A program made the translations under genes and the position numbers. Of a stretch of DNA of 64,000 bases, positions 8,028 to 15,048 are shown piece after piece (the first letter of the stretch is position 1; every line of letters starts with the position of its first letter). Below the pieces are notes generated by a model. The model worked only from the letters and a program-made list of their open reading frames with translations, did not search any database and was not told the DNA's origin. Source of the stretch: Amycolatopsis sp. DSM 110486 (GTDB lineage: Bacteria; Actinomycetota; Actinomycetes; Mycobacteriales; Pseudonocardiaceae); assembly GCF_019468465.1 (NCBI RefSeq), contig NZ_CP080519.1, positions 1,689,001 to 1,753,000 of the forward strand, written 5' to 3'.

Positions 8028-8528
8028 GTGATCGAGATCCTGCGTTCGGAGTGGGACGCGCCGGAGGCGGTGGCCCTGCGGACGGCACAACGGGCCGAAT
8101 TGGACACCCGGTACGCGACCAGTGATCACGAAGCCGGCCCGGCGCCAACCGCCGAAAGTATGGCCGTTTTTGTCATCGCGTGGTCCGACGGCACCGCGGT
8201 CGGCTGCGGTGGCCTGCGGTTCCTCGGGCCGGGTGAGGCGGAGATCAAACGCATGTACGTGGTGCCGGCCTCGCGCGGCACCGGCGTTTCGACGGCGTTG
8301 TTGCGAGCGCTCGAAGAGGAGGCCGTGTCGCACGGCATCACGCGGCTACTGCTGGAAACCGGCGTCCGCCAGCCGGACGCGATGCGCTTCTACCAGCGGG
8401 AAGGCTACGAACCGATCCCGGCCTTCGGCGCGTACGACAGTGATCCACTGGCCCGATGCTTCGCGCGATTACTCCATTCGGCGCAGTCGTTGGAAAACCA
8501 GTCTGCACCTCCTGTTAAACCCCGGTGA
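8028..8528 (+). CDS. GNAT-family N-acetyltransferase
   Basis: A protein of about 166 residues. The acetyl-CoA-binding core is clear: EIKRMYVVPASRGTGVSTALLRALEEEA contains the R/Q-x-x-G-x-G/A pyrophosphate loop, and GVRQPDAMRFYQREGYEPIPAFGAY is the usual C-terminal GNAT segment. Two adjacent GTG codons (8022 and 8028) can serve as start; 8028 is chosen because the G-run at 8017-8022 then sits at normal SD distance. It is divergent from a TetR regulator with a palindromic operator in between, which suggests inducible resistance or metabolite acetylation. Confidence 0.88.
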   Translation: MIEILRSEWDAPEAVALRTAQRAELDTRYATSDHEAGPAPTAESMAVFVIAWSDGTAVGCGGLRFLGPGEAEIKRMYVVPASRGTGVSTALLRALEEEAVSHGITRLLLETGVRQPDAMRFYQREGYEPIPAFGAYDSDPLARCFARLLHSAQSLENQSAPPVKPR

Positions 8529-8673
8529 AAATGTCCGATCGGCCAACTACGGATTTAGCGTGGATGGACGAGACCTCGCCGTCTCGACAGATTTGGCGCA
8601 GGCTCACAAAAGGCGGCCGTCTTCGGCTAGCTTGACGGAAGAGAGGGTCCGAAAGGCGAAACGGGGAGCGACG

Positions 8674-9903
8674 ATGGCGAAACACCGGCCACGCCGGAGG
8701 TCTGTCCGCGGCAAGGCGGCAGCCGCCCTCGCGGGTGGCGCGCTCGTGGTGCTGCCGACGATGGCCGCTTCGGGTCTGCCTATTCCGCTCGCCGCCGCCC
8801 CGGCCCCCACGGCCGCGGGCACCTCGCAGTCGCCGATCGCCGCGCCGTGGCTCCCGCCGAACATCGAGCTCCCGCCGGTCGCCGTGGACGGCAGCCTGCC
8901 GCAGCCGCCGACCCCGTTGCCGCTGACCGTGCCGGGCTTTCAGGTGAGCACGGGTTCGGCCACGCCGTCCGGTCCACTGGGGATTCCGGGCAGCATGCTG
9001 AAGGCGTACCAGAACGCGGCCGACATCATGTCCCGCGAGCAGCCCGGCTGTCACCTCGACTGGGAGCTCATCGCGGCCATCGGGCGCATCGAGTCCAACC
9101 ACGCGCGCGGCGGTTACGTCGACGCGCAAGGCAACACGCTCGAGCCCATCCTCGGTCCGGTGCTCGACGGTTCCGGCCCGTTCGCCGCCATCGGCGACAC
9201 CGACGGCGGCAAGTACGACGGCAACGCGGTGTGGGACCGCGCCGTGGGCGCCACGCAGTTCATCCCGTCGACCTGGGCGGGCTACGCCTCCGACGGCAAT
9301 GGCGACGGCGTGTCCAACCCGAACAACATCTACGACGAAACCCTCGCCACGGCGCGCTACCTGTGCTCCGGCGGCTTGGACCTTTCCAGCGACGCGATGC
9401 AGCGCGTGGCCGTGCGGCGCTACAACAACTCGCAGTCCTATGTGGACACGGTCATGGCCTACGCGGCGGCCTACCGCGGCGGCGTGTCGCAGCTGCCCGA
9501 CAGCCAGGTCCCCATCGGCGCGCCCCCGGGCCCCGGCGCCATCGCGGCCGCCGCCGGCAGCCCCCTCGGCGACCCGGCCCCGCCGCCGCCCCCGGTCGTC
9601 ACCCCGCCGGGCTCCCCCACGCAGCTCCCGGCGTCGACGACGCCGAGCTCAACCCCCACGACTCCGGCGGAATCCAGCACCACCCCGTCGGACTCCAGTA
9701 CCACGCCGCCGCCATCCGACGGGTCGACCCCGCCGTCTTCGGACAGCTCGACTCCGCCGCCTGCCGAGAGCTCGACCCCACCGGCCGGCTCGACGACGCC
9801 GACCACCACCACCCCGTCGTCGTCCGGCTCGGACTCGTCTTCCTCCACGGGCTCGGACACCACCTCGCCCCCGGAGACGACGAGCACCACGCCGACCAGC
9901 TGA
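8674..9903 (+). CDS. Secreted lytic transglycosylase-like protein with Pro/Ser/Thr-rich tail
   Basis: A 409-residue exported protein. Residues 1-40 form a twin-arginine-like or Sec signal region (KHRPRRRSVRGK followed by a hydrophobic core). A proline-rich linker follows, then a transglycosylase SLT domain (about residues 105-265) with Glu140 in AAIGRIESNHARGG as the probable catalytic acid, and GATQFIPSTWAGYASDGNGDG, which may bind calcium. The last 110 residues are low-complexity Ser/Thr/Pro, a wall-spanning or glycosylated tail. It would cleave peptidoglycan glycan strands outside the cell. GGGGAG lies 5 bases before the ATG. The frame extends upstream, but that part overlaps the GNAT gene and is not coding. 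Confidence 0.93.
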   Translation: MAKHRPRRRSVRGKAAAALAGGALVVLPTMAASGLPIPLAAAPAPTAAGTSQSPIAAPWLPPNIELPPVAVDGSLPQPPTPLPLTVPGFQVSTGSATPSGPLGIPGSMLKAYQNAADIMSREQPGCHLDWELIAAIGRIESNHARGGYVDAQGNTLEPILGPVLDGSGPFAAIGDTDGGKYDGNAVWDRAVGATQFIPSTWAGYASDGNGDGVSNPNNIYDETLATARYLCSGGLDLSSDAMQRVAVRRYNNSQSYVDTVMAYAAAYRGGVSQLPDSQVPIGAPPGPGAIAAAAGSPLGDPAPPPPPVVTPPGSPTQLPASTTPSSTPTTPAESSTTPSDSSTTPPPSDGSTPPSSDSSTPPPAESSTPPAGSTTPTTTTPSSSGSDSSSSTGSDTTSPPETTSTTPTS

Positions 9904-9957
9904 TTCCCGTGGCGTGAGTGGTGAAGCCGGGCTCCACCACTCACGCGTCCGGCTGCG

Positions 9958-10338
9958 TCAGGAAGCGCGGGCCTCGTCGTAGGCGTCGCGGGCTTCGGTT
10001 ACGGCGGGGAGCCTGCGCTCGACCCAGTGGGCCAGGCCGCGGACCTGTTCGGCGGCCTCGCGGCCCATCGGGGTGAGCGAGTAGTCGACGCGGGGCGGGA
10101 TGACGGGTTTGGCGTCGCGGTCGAGGAAACCGTCGCGTTCGAGGGTTTGCAGCGTCTGCGCCAGCATTTTTTCACTCACGCCGCCGATTTCGCGGCGGAG
10201 CTCGCTGAAGCGGTATGAGCGTTCGAGCAGGGCGGCGAGCACGAGGATGCCCCAGCGGCTCGTCACGTGTTCCAGCACGATGCGCGACGGGCAAGTCGCG
10301 CGGTTGACGTTGGGCGCCTCGGGCAGTGCTGCGGTCAT
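9958..10338 (-). CDS. HxlR-family transcriptional regulator
   Basis: A 126-residue single-domain winged-helix regulator (CPSRIVLEHVTSRWGILVLAALLERSYRFSELRREIGGVSEKMLAQTL and DYSLTPMGREAAEQV match the HxlR pattern; the N-terminal cysteine common in redox-sensing members is present). AGGAGG is placed correctly before the ATG. The ribosome-binding site and start codon sit inside the first recognisable codons of the divergent NAD(P)-binding gene, which leaves no intergenic promoter. HxlR genes are often divergent from an NmrA-like quinone oxidoreductase, as here. Confidence 0.93.
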   Translation of the reverse strand: MTAALPEAPNVNRATCPSRIVLEHVTSRWGILVLAALLERSYRFSELRREIGGVSEKMLAQTLQTLERDGFLDRDAKPVIPPRVDYSLTPMGREAAEQVRGLAHWVERRLPAVTEARDAYDEARAS

Positions 10339-11181
10339 GTCACCCTCCTGGTTACCGGGCAGCTGGGCCGGCAGGTCGTCGCCGACCTCCTCGCGGCCGG
10401 CGTGCCCGCGGGTGAGATCACGGCCGTGGCGCGCAGTGCGGAGAAGGCGGCCGACCTGGGTGTGCGCGTGCACGTCGGCGACTACGACCGGCCGGAGACG
10501 CTGGCCGGGGCGTTCGCCGCCGGGGACCGCGTGCTGCTGGTGTCCGGCACCGAGCTCGGCAAGCGCGTCGGCCAGCACACCGCCGTCATCGACGCCGCGA
10601 AGGCCGCCGACGTCGCACAAATCGCGTACACGAGCGTCTTCGGCGGCCAGGACGCCGACTTCACCCTCGCCGACGACCACCTCGAGACCGAGCAGCGCAT
10701 CCTTGACTCCGGGCTGCCGTACACGTTCCTGCGCAACAACTGGTACTCCGAGATGGTGGTCCTCGACGTCGCCGGGTCGCTCGCCCGCGGTGCCGTCGTG
10801 AACAGCATCTCCGCCGACGCGCGCATCGCCAGCGCGCCGCGCGAGGACTACGCCGCGGCCGCCGCCACGGTCCTCCGTACCGACGGTCACCTCGGCGTCG
10901 CCTACGAGCTCGGCGGCGACACCGCGTTCACGTACGGCGAGTTCGCCGCGGAGCTCGCGCGCCTCGGCGGCCGCCCGGTGGTCCATACCACCATCCCCGG
11001 CGCGGAGTACGAAGCAATCCTGACCGGCGCCGGTGTGCCGGCATTGATGGCGACGGTCCTGGTCGACGTCGACGACGCCATCTCGCGCGGCCGCCTCGCC
11101 GGCACCCCGGGCGAGCTGGCGAAGCTCCTCGGCCGCCCGCCGGCACCGATCAGCGAGACGATCGCGAAGCTGCTCGGCTGA
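10267..11181 (+). CDS. NmrA-like NAD(P)-binding (quinone oxidoreductase-type) protein with aberrant 5' end
   Basis: Homology to the NmrA/QOR2-type SDR group runs from codon 10339 (TLLVTG-QLGRQVVADLL) to the stop, about 280 residues, with AYTSVFGGQDADFTLADDH and FLRNNWYSEM intact. Two things are wrong at the front. First, the dinucleotide loop that reads TGATGxxG in the family is shortened to TGQLG, as if 9 bases between two ACCGG repeats were lost. Second, no ATG, GTG or TTG lies near the homologous start. The only in-frame start is the one listed, which would run 24 codons antisense through the HxlR gene. The gene is probably 5'-damaged; activity is doubtful. Confidence 0.6.
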   Translation: MFQHDARRASRAVDVGRLGQCCGHVTLLVTGQLGRQVVADLLAAGVPAGEITAVARSAEKAADLGVRVHVGDYDRPETLAGAFAAGDRVLLVSGTELGKRVGQHTAVIDAAKAADVAQIAYTSVFGGQDADFTLADDHLETEQRILDSGLPYTFLRNNWYSEMVVLDVAGSLARGAVVNSISADARIASAPREDYAAAAATVLRTDGHLGVAYELGGDTAFTYGEFAAELARLGGRPVVHTTIPGAEYEAILTGAGVPALMATVLVDVDDAISRGRLAGTPGELAKLLGRPPAPISETIAKLLG

Positions 11182-11263
11182 GCCCGATTCCCCGCGCTCC
11201 CGCCTCAGGGACCGGCCGAGATCGCGCTATAAGCTGCAGGCGGTCCGAGCCCGAGGAGCGAAC

Positions 11264-12172
11264 GTGTCCTGGAACCCCCAAGCGCTGCCCGATCTGTCCG
11301 GTCGCACCTATGCCGTGACGGGCGGGAACGCGGGGATCGGCTACTTCATCTCCGAACAGCTCGCCGGCGCCGGCGCACACGTGGTGATCCTCGGACGCAC
11401 CCCGGCCCGGCTGGCGACCGCGGCCGACGCGATCAAAAACCGCCACGCGCAGGCCGAAATCAGCACGATCCGCCTGGATCTGGCCGACCTCGAGTCCGTC
11501 GCGGAAGCCGCCGATTCGCTCAATCGTCTCGGGCACGTGGACGGGCTGGTCGAGAACGCCGGCTCCACCTCCCCCGGCCGCCGACGCCGGACCACGCGCC
11601 AGGGCTTCGAACTCGCCGTCGGCACCAACCACCTCGGCCACTTCGCCCTCACCGCGCTCGCGATGCCGGTGCTCACCGCGTCCCACGCCCGCGTCGTGCC
11701 CATGGGCAGCCTGATCACCCGGCTGCAGCCGTTCGACCTCGACGACCTGCAGACCGAACGCAAGTACTCCGAGTTCCGCGCCTACGCCCAGTCCAAGCAC
11801 GCCGTGCAGTCCTTCGGCTTCGAACTCGACCGGCGGCTGCGCGCGGCCGGCTCGAAGGTCACGTGCGTGGTGGCCCACCCCGGCTTCAGCCTCGACAGCG
11901 CCAGCCCGCGCCGCGACGGCATCACCGACCCGAAGCCGCTGATGCGCCTGTTCGCGCCCCTCACGCAGGGCAAGGACCGCGGCGCCTGGCCCGCCGTCCG
12001 CGCCGCCGTCGACCCGGAAGCCACCGGGGGCCAGTTCTACGGCCCCGCCCGCGGCGGCGTCGGCCGCCCCGCACCGAAGACGGCCGTCAAGGTCGACCGC
12101 GACCCCGAACGCGCGGCCAAGCTGTGGGCCCTGTCGGAAAAGCTGACGGGCACGACGTTCGACGTCCACTGA
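11264..12172 (+). CDS. SDR-family oxidoreductase
   Basis: A 302-residue short-chain dehydrogenase of the longer retinol-dehydrogenase/protochlorophyllide-reductase-like type. The cofactor loop is TGGNAGIGYFI, the NNAG-equivalent is VENAGSTSPG, and the catalytic Tyr/Lys pair is in AYAQSKHA, with the Ser in MGSLITR. The GTG start follows GAGGAG at 5 bases. The stop codon lies inside the first copy of a 25-base direct repeat that belongs to the neighbouring TetR tail duplication, so its original 3' end may have been altered. The substrate is unknown. Confidence 0.9.
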   Translation: MSWNPQALPDLSGRTYAVTGGNAGIGYFISEQLAGAGAHVVILGRTPARLATAADAIKNRHAQAEISTIRLDLADLESVAEAADSLNRLGHVDGLVENAGSTSPGRRRRTTRQGFELAVGTNHLGHFALTALAMPVLTASHARVVPMGSLITRLQPFDLDDLQTERKYSEFRAYAQSKHAVQSFGFELDRRLRAAGSKVTCVVAHPGFSLDSASPRRDGITDPKPLMRLFAPLTQGKDRGAWPAVRAAVDPEATGGQFYGPARGGVGRPAPKTAVKVDRDPERAAKLWALSEKLTGTTFDVH

Positions 12173-12193
12173 TCAACCCGGCGGTTCAAGCCC
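12169..12193. repeat. 25-bp direct repeat, copy A
   Basis: This is identical over 25 bases to 12360-12384, starting CTGATCAACCCGGCGG in both. Copy B is the true 3' end of the TetR gene. Copy A marks the start of a decayed second copy and includes the SDR gene's stop codon. Confidence 0.85.
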
Positions 12194-12312
12194 TGTCGCC
12201 GGCATCCACCGCCTGGCCCAGCAGCACAGCCAGCTCGGATCACTGCCAGAGCTGCCAGCCTTAGGTCGCCGACACGGCACCAGCGCTCGAACGCCGCCGG
12301 GTTCAGTAACAA
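12170..12312 (-). pseudogene. Decayed duplicate of the 3' end of a TetR gene
   Basis: Read on the minus strand, this stretch resembles the last ~45 codons of the intact TetR gene next door: NPAAFERWC matches NRAAFKCWY, and both end in GLEPPG and a TGA inside the 25-base repeat. The similarity persists at the DNA level (for example CCAGCGCTCGAACGCCGCC against CCAGCACTTGAACGCCGCC) but with many substitutions and about 30 extra bases that break the frame. It is either an old tandem duplication or the remnant of a lost paralogue. Confidence 0.65.
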
Positions 12313-12359
12313 GTCGCCGGCCCTTGCCGGAGAAACTCGCCGGCGCTTTCTGCGCCCGG

Positions 12360-12384
12360 CTGATCAACCCGGCGGTTCAAGCCC
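12360..12384. repeat. 25-bp direct repeat, copy B (3' end of TetR gene)
   Basis: The second copy of the 25-base identical repeat. It contains the stop codon and last codons of the intact TetR gene. The repeat period is 191 bases. Confidence 0.85.
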
Positions 12385-12951
12385 CGAGTCGAGCGCGTCC
12401 ATCGCCCGATTCAGCAGCGCCACCAGGTCCGGGTCGCTCCCCGGGTACCAGCACTTGAACGCCGCCCGGTTCGCGGCGAACGCGGTCTCCACCGTGAGCC
12501 GCACGTAGAGGTCGTCGACAGGTTGGCCGGTCCGCGCCGCGATGGACTCCAGGGCGGCCTCCTCCACGAGCTTGTTGACGTGCGCGAGCCGGCCCCACAA
12601 CTCGGGGTATTCGCGCAGCATCAGGGCCCGCTCGCCGAAGGTGGGGTCGGCGGAGGCTTCCGTGAAGCGCTCCGTGAAGACCGCGCGCAGGGTCGCGAGT
12701 GGACGTTCCGAGGCAGGCCGCGCGGCGACGCCCGACCGGATGCCGTCGGGGGTGAGCGCCAGGGAGAAGACCGCGGCTTCCTTGCTGTCGAAGTAATTGA
12801 AGAACGTGCGCGCCGAGACGCCGGCCTTGTCGCAGATCTGGTCGACGGTCACCTCGTGCGGCCCGCGCGATCGGTACAGCGCGACGGCCGCCGAGCGGAT
12901 CGCCTGTCGCGTTGCTTCCTTCTTGCGCTCGCGAAGCCCCGCCCCTGTCAT
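12364..12951 (-). CDS. TetR-family transcriptional regulator
   Basis: A 195-residue TetR protein. The helix-turn-helix is HEVTVDQICDKAGVSARTFFNYFDSKEAAVF (residues about 32-62), followed by the usual actinobacterial MftR/TetR-C-like bundle. It is divergent from a multi-pass membrane protein gene, with a triple half-site operator between them, the standard layout of a repressor and its exporter target. A diverged copy of its C-terminal codons lies immediately downstream. Confidence 0.94.
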   Translation of the reverse strand: MTGAGLRERKKEATRQAIRSAAVALYRSRGPHEVTVDQICDKAGVSARTFFNYFDSKEAAVFSLALTPDGIRSGVAARPASERPLATLRAVFTERFTEASADPTFGERALMLREYPELWGRLAHVNKLVEEAALESIAARTGQPVDDLYVRLTVETAFAANRAAFKCWYPGSDPDLVALLNRAMDALDSGLEPPG

Positions 12952-12962
12952 CTTTCTTACAC

Positions 12963-12985
12963 TACTGCACTTTTGCAGTACTGCA
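12963..12985. promoter_or_regulatory. TetR operator cluster: three TACTGCA half-sites
   Basis: Bases 12963-12980 read TACTGCA-CTTT-TGCAGTA, a perfect 7-bp dyad. The right half also forms the 12-bp palindrome TGCAGTACTGCA (12974-12985). The cluster begins 12 bases upstream of the TetR start and ends 17 bases before the membrane-protein ATG, so occupancy would block both promoters. Confidence 0.7.
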
Positions 12986-13001
12986 AGATAACGTGACCGC
13001 C

Positions 13002-14336
13002 ATGGCGGAAGAACTGGCCAAACCCTCGACCACTCGCACCCTTGCCGAGAACCTTTGGTTCCCCGTTGTCCTTTTTCTCGGTTTTGCCGTGGTCTACCTG
13101 GCCGCCTTCCACCGGCCGCAGCCGCACGAGGTGCCGGTGGCCGTCGCCGACCCGGTGGCCGCGACCCGGGTCCAAGGCCGGCTCGACGAGGTCAGCCCCG
13201 GCGGGTTCCACGTCGTCGCCGTGCCCGACGCGCAAGCGGCCCGTGAAGCCGTGCTGGACCGCACCACCAGCGGGGCCTTCACCCCGGACGCAAAGCACCC
13301 CGTGCTCTACGTCGCCAAAGCCAACGGCTTCACCCTCCAGTCCCTGCTGACCCAGACCTTCACGCCGCTGGCCAACGGGAAGCTCACCGTCGTCGACCTC
13401 GCCCCGACCGTCGCCGGCGACCCGCTGGGCAACGGGCTGTTCTACCTGCTCCTCGCGTGGGGCCTGCCGAGCTACTTCGCCGTCATGATGCTGCTGCGCG
13501 CGGTCGGGCTCAGCCGTCGCGCGCGGATGGTCACGTTCGTCGGCTGGGCCGCGTTCCTCTCCGTGGCGGGTTTCCTCATCGCCCACGCCATGGACGTGAT
13601 CCCCGGCAACCCGGTCGCGATCCCGCTCGCGTTCCTGTCGAGCCTCGTGGTTTCCCTGGTCTCCCAAGGCCTCGTGCCGATCTTCAAGCAGTTCTTCCCC
13701 GGCGTCGCGGTCATGCTGTTCGTCATCCTCAGCTCCGCGTCCAGCGGCGGCACCGTCCCGCCGCAGATGCAGCCCGCGCTGTTCCGCGCCCTGCACCCGA
13801 TCCTGCCGATGGGCAACCTCAACGACGCACTGCGCGGCGTCTTCTACTTCCACGGCGCCGGCGTCGGCGGGCACGTCCTGGTGTTGTGCGCCTGGCTCGC
13901 GCTCGGCATCGCCCTCAACGTGGGCCACGCGCTGTGGCTTCGCCGGAAGCACACGCAAGACGAAGCACCGCCCGTGGAAGATCCCGTGCTCGAGATGCCG
14001 CGGCCCACCGCGCTCCCGACCCACGGCCACCGGTTCGGCGAGCTCGTGCCCATGCTGATCGGCACCGTCCGCTCCACCACCGGTGACCGCGTCGGCGGCG
14101 CGATCCTCACCGTCACCGACGGAAAAGGCCGGCAGCTCGTGCGGACCACCGCCGACGACGAGGGTGCTTTCGCCGTCGGCGGACTGCCCGAGCAGTTCGT
14201 GGACCTCGTGGTGACCGCGCCCGGCCGCCAACCCACCGCACGCCGGACGTTCTTCCGCGAAGGCGTCTTCCGGCGCGAAGACTTCGTGCTCGCCCCGGAG
14301 CCGGCGCTCACGCCGTCCAGCCACCGTCCACAGTGA
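13002..14336 (+). CDS. Multi-pass membrane protein (ABC-2/YhgE-like permease) with C-terminal carboxypeptidase-regulatory-like domain
   Basis: A 444-residue membrane protein. One N-terminal segment (WFPVVLFLGFAVVYLAAF) is followed by an extracytoplasmic region of about 140 residues, then five or six hydrophobic segments (residues about 150-320). This is the topology of the YhgE/Pip and DUF3533 group, linked to the ABC-2 permease fold. The last ~90 residues (LIGTVRSTTGDRVGGAILTVTD to the end) look like a carboxypeptidase-regulatory-like beta-sandwich, an unusual addition. GTG 12993 is an alternative start. It is divergent from a TetR gene and probably repressed by it; a transport or efflux role is inferred. 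The 3' end overlaps the convergent SDR gene by 29 bases. Confidence 0.8.
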   Translation: MAEELAKPSTTRTLAENLWFPVVLFLGFAVVYLAAFHRPQPHEVPVAVADPVAATRVQGRLDEVSPGGFHVVAVPDAQAAREAVLDRTTSGAFTPDAKHPVLYVAKANGFTLQSLLTQTFTPLANGKLTVVDLAPTVAGDPLGNGLFYLLLAWGLPSYFAVMMLLRAVGLSRRARMVTFVGWAAFLSVAGFLIAHAMDVIPGNPVAIPLAFLSSLVVSLVSQGLVPIFKQFFPGVAVMLFVILSSASSGGTVPPQMQPALFRALHPILPMGNLNDALRGVFYFHGAGVGGHVLVLCAWLALGIALNVGHALWLRRKHTQDEAPPVEDPVLEMPRPTALPTHGHRFGELVPMLIGTVRSTTGDRVGGAILTVTDGKGRQLVRTTADDEGAFAVGGLPEQFVDLVVTAPGRQPTARRTFFREGVFRREDFVLAPEPALTPSSHRPQ

Positions 14337-15048
14337 GCGTCGAGCCGGTCGTGTACGAAGACGCGTCCGACGCCAGATACACCGCCGCACCACCGAGCTC
14401 CGGCGGCGAGGCCACGCGGTTCTGCGGGATGTTCGCCAGGATCCGCGCGCCCCACTTGCTCGTGACCAGGCCCTCGGACAGCTCGGTGTGGAAATAGCCC
14501 GGCGCCAGCACGTTCACGCGCACGCCCTTCGGCGCCCACTCCACAGCAAGCACGCGCGACAGCGCCTCGACACCACCCTTGCTCGCGGCGTACGCGGCAA
14601 AGCGGTCGAACCCGGTGCGCGCGTGCACCGACGACACCGTGATGATCGACCCCGCTCCCTGCGTGAGCATCTGCCGCCCGGCCGCGCGGGCGCAGTAGTA
14701 CGTGCCCGACAGGTTGACGTCGAGCACGTGCGCCCAGTCGTCGTCGCTGCCCTGCTCGCTGCGCCGGAACGTCGGGCTGATCCCGGCCGCGGTCACGCAC
14801 ACGTCCAACCGCCCGAGCGAAGCCACGATCCCCGATACCGCACTGTCCGCAAAGGACGGATCCGACACCGAACCCGGGAGCACCAGAGCACCACCGACCT
14901 CCGCCGCCAACGACGTCAGGTCGTCCTCCGTCCGCGACGTCACGGCCAGCGTCGCCCCGGCCGCGGCCAACGCCACCGCGATCGCCCGGCCCAGGCCCTT
15001 GCCCGCGCCCGTGACCCAGACGACCTTGCCCGTCAGATCGAAGCTCAT
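14308..15048 (-). CDS. SDR-family oxidoreductase (last gene of carboxylase operon)
   Basis: A 246-residue classical SDR: TGAGKGLG cofactor loop, VTAAGIS in place of NNAG, catalytic Ser in TVSSVHARTG, YAASK catalytic pair and a C-terminal LTVDGGWTA. Its ATG overlaps the TGA of the preceding acyl-CoA ligase gene by four bases (ATGA), so it is co-translated. It is one of three SDRs in this operon, suggesting successive alcohol/ketone oxidations of the operon's substrate. Its 3' end overlaps a convergent membrane-protein gene. Confidence 0.93.
   Translation of the reverse strand: MSFDLTGKVVWVTGAGKGLGRAIAVALAAAGATLAVTSRTEDDLTSLAAEVGGALVLPGSVSDPSFADSAVSGIVASLGRLDVCVTAAGISPTFRRSEQGSDDDWAHVLDVNLSGTYYCARAAGRQMLTQGAGSIITVSSVHARTGFDRFAAYAASKGGVEALSRVLAVEWAPKGVRVNVLAPGYFHTELSEGLVTSKWGARILANIPQNRVASPPELGGAAVYLASDASSYTTGSTLTVDGGWTA

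Noticed and set aside
8529..8673. A possible c-di-AMP (ydaO-type) riboswitch upstream of the transglycosylase
   Set aside because: Actinobacterial cell-wall hydrolase genes often have one, but I could not find its conserved core here and the leader is short.
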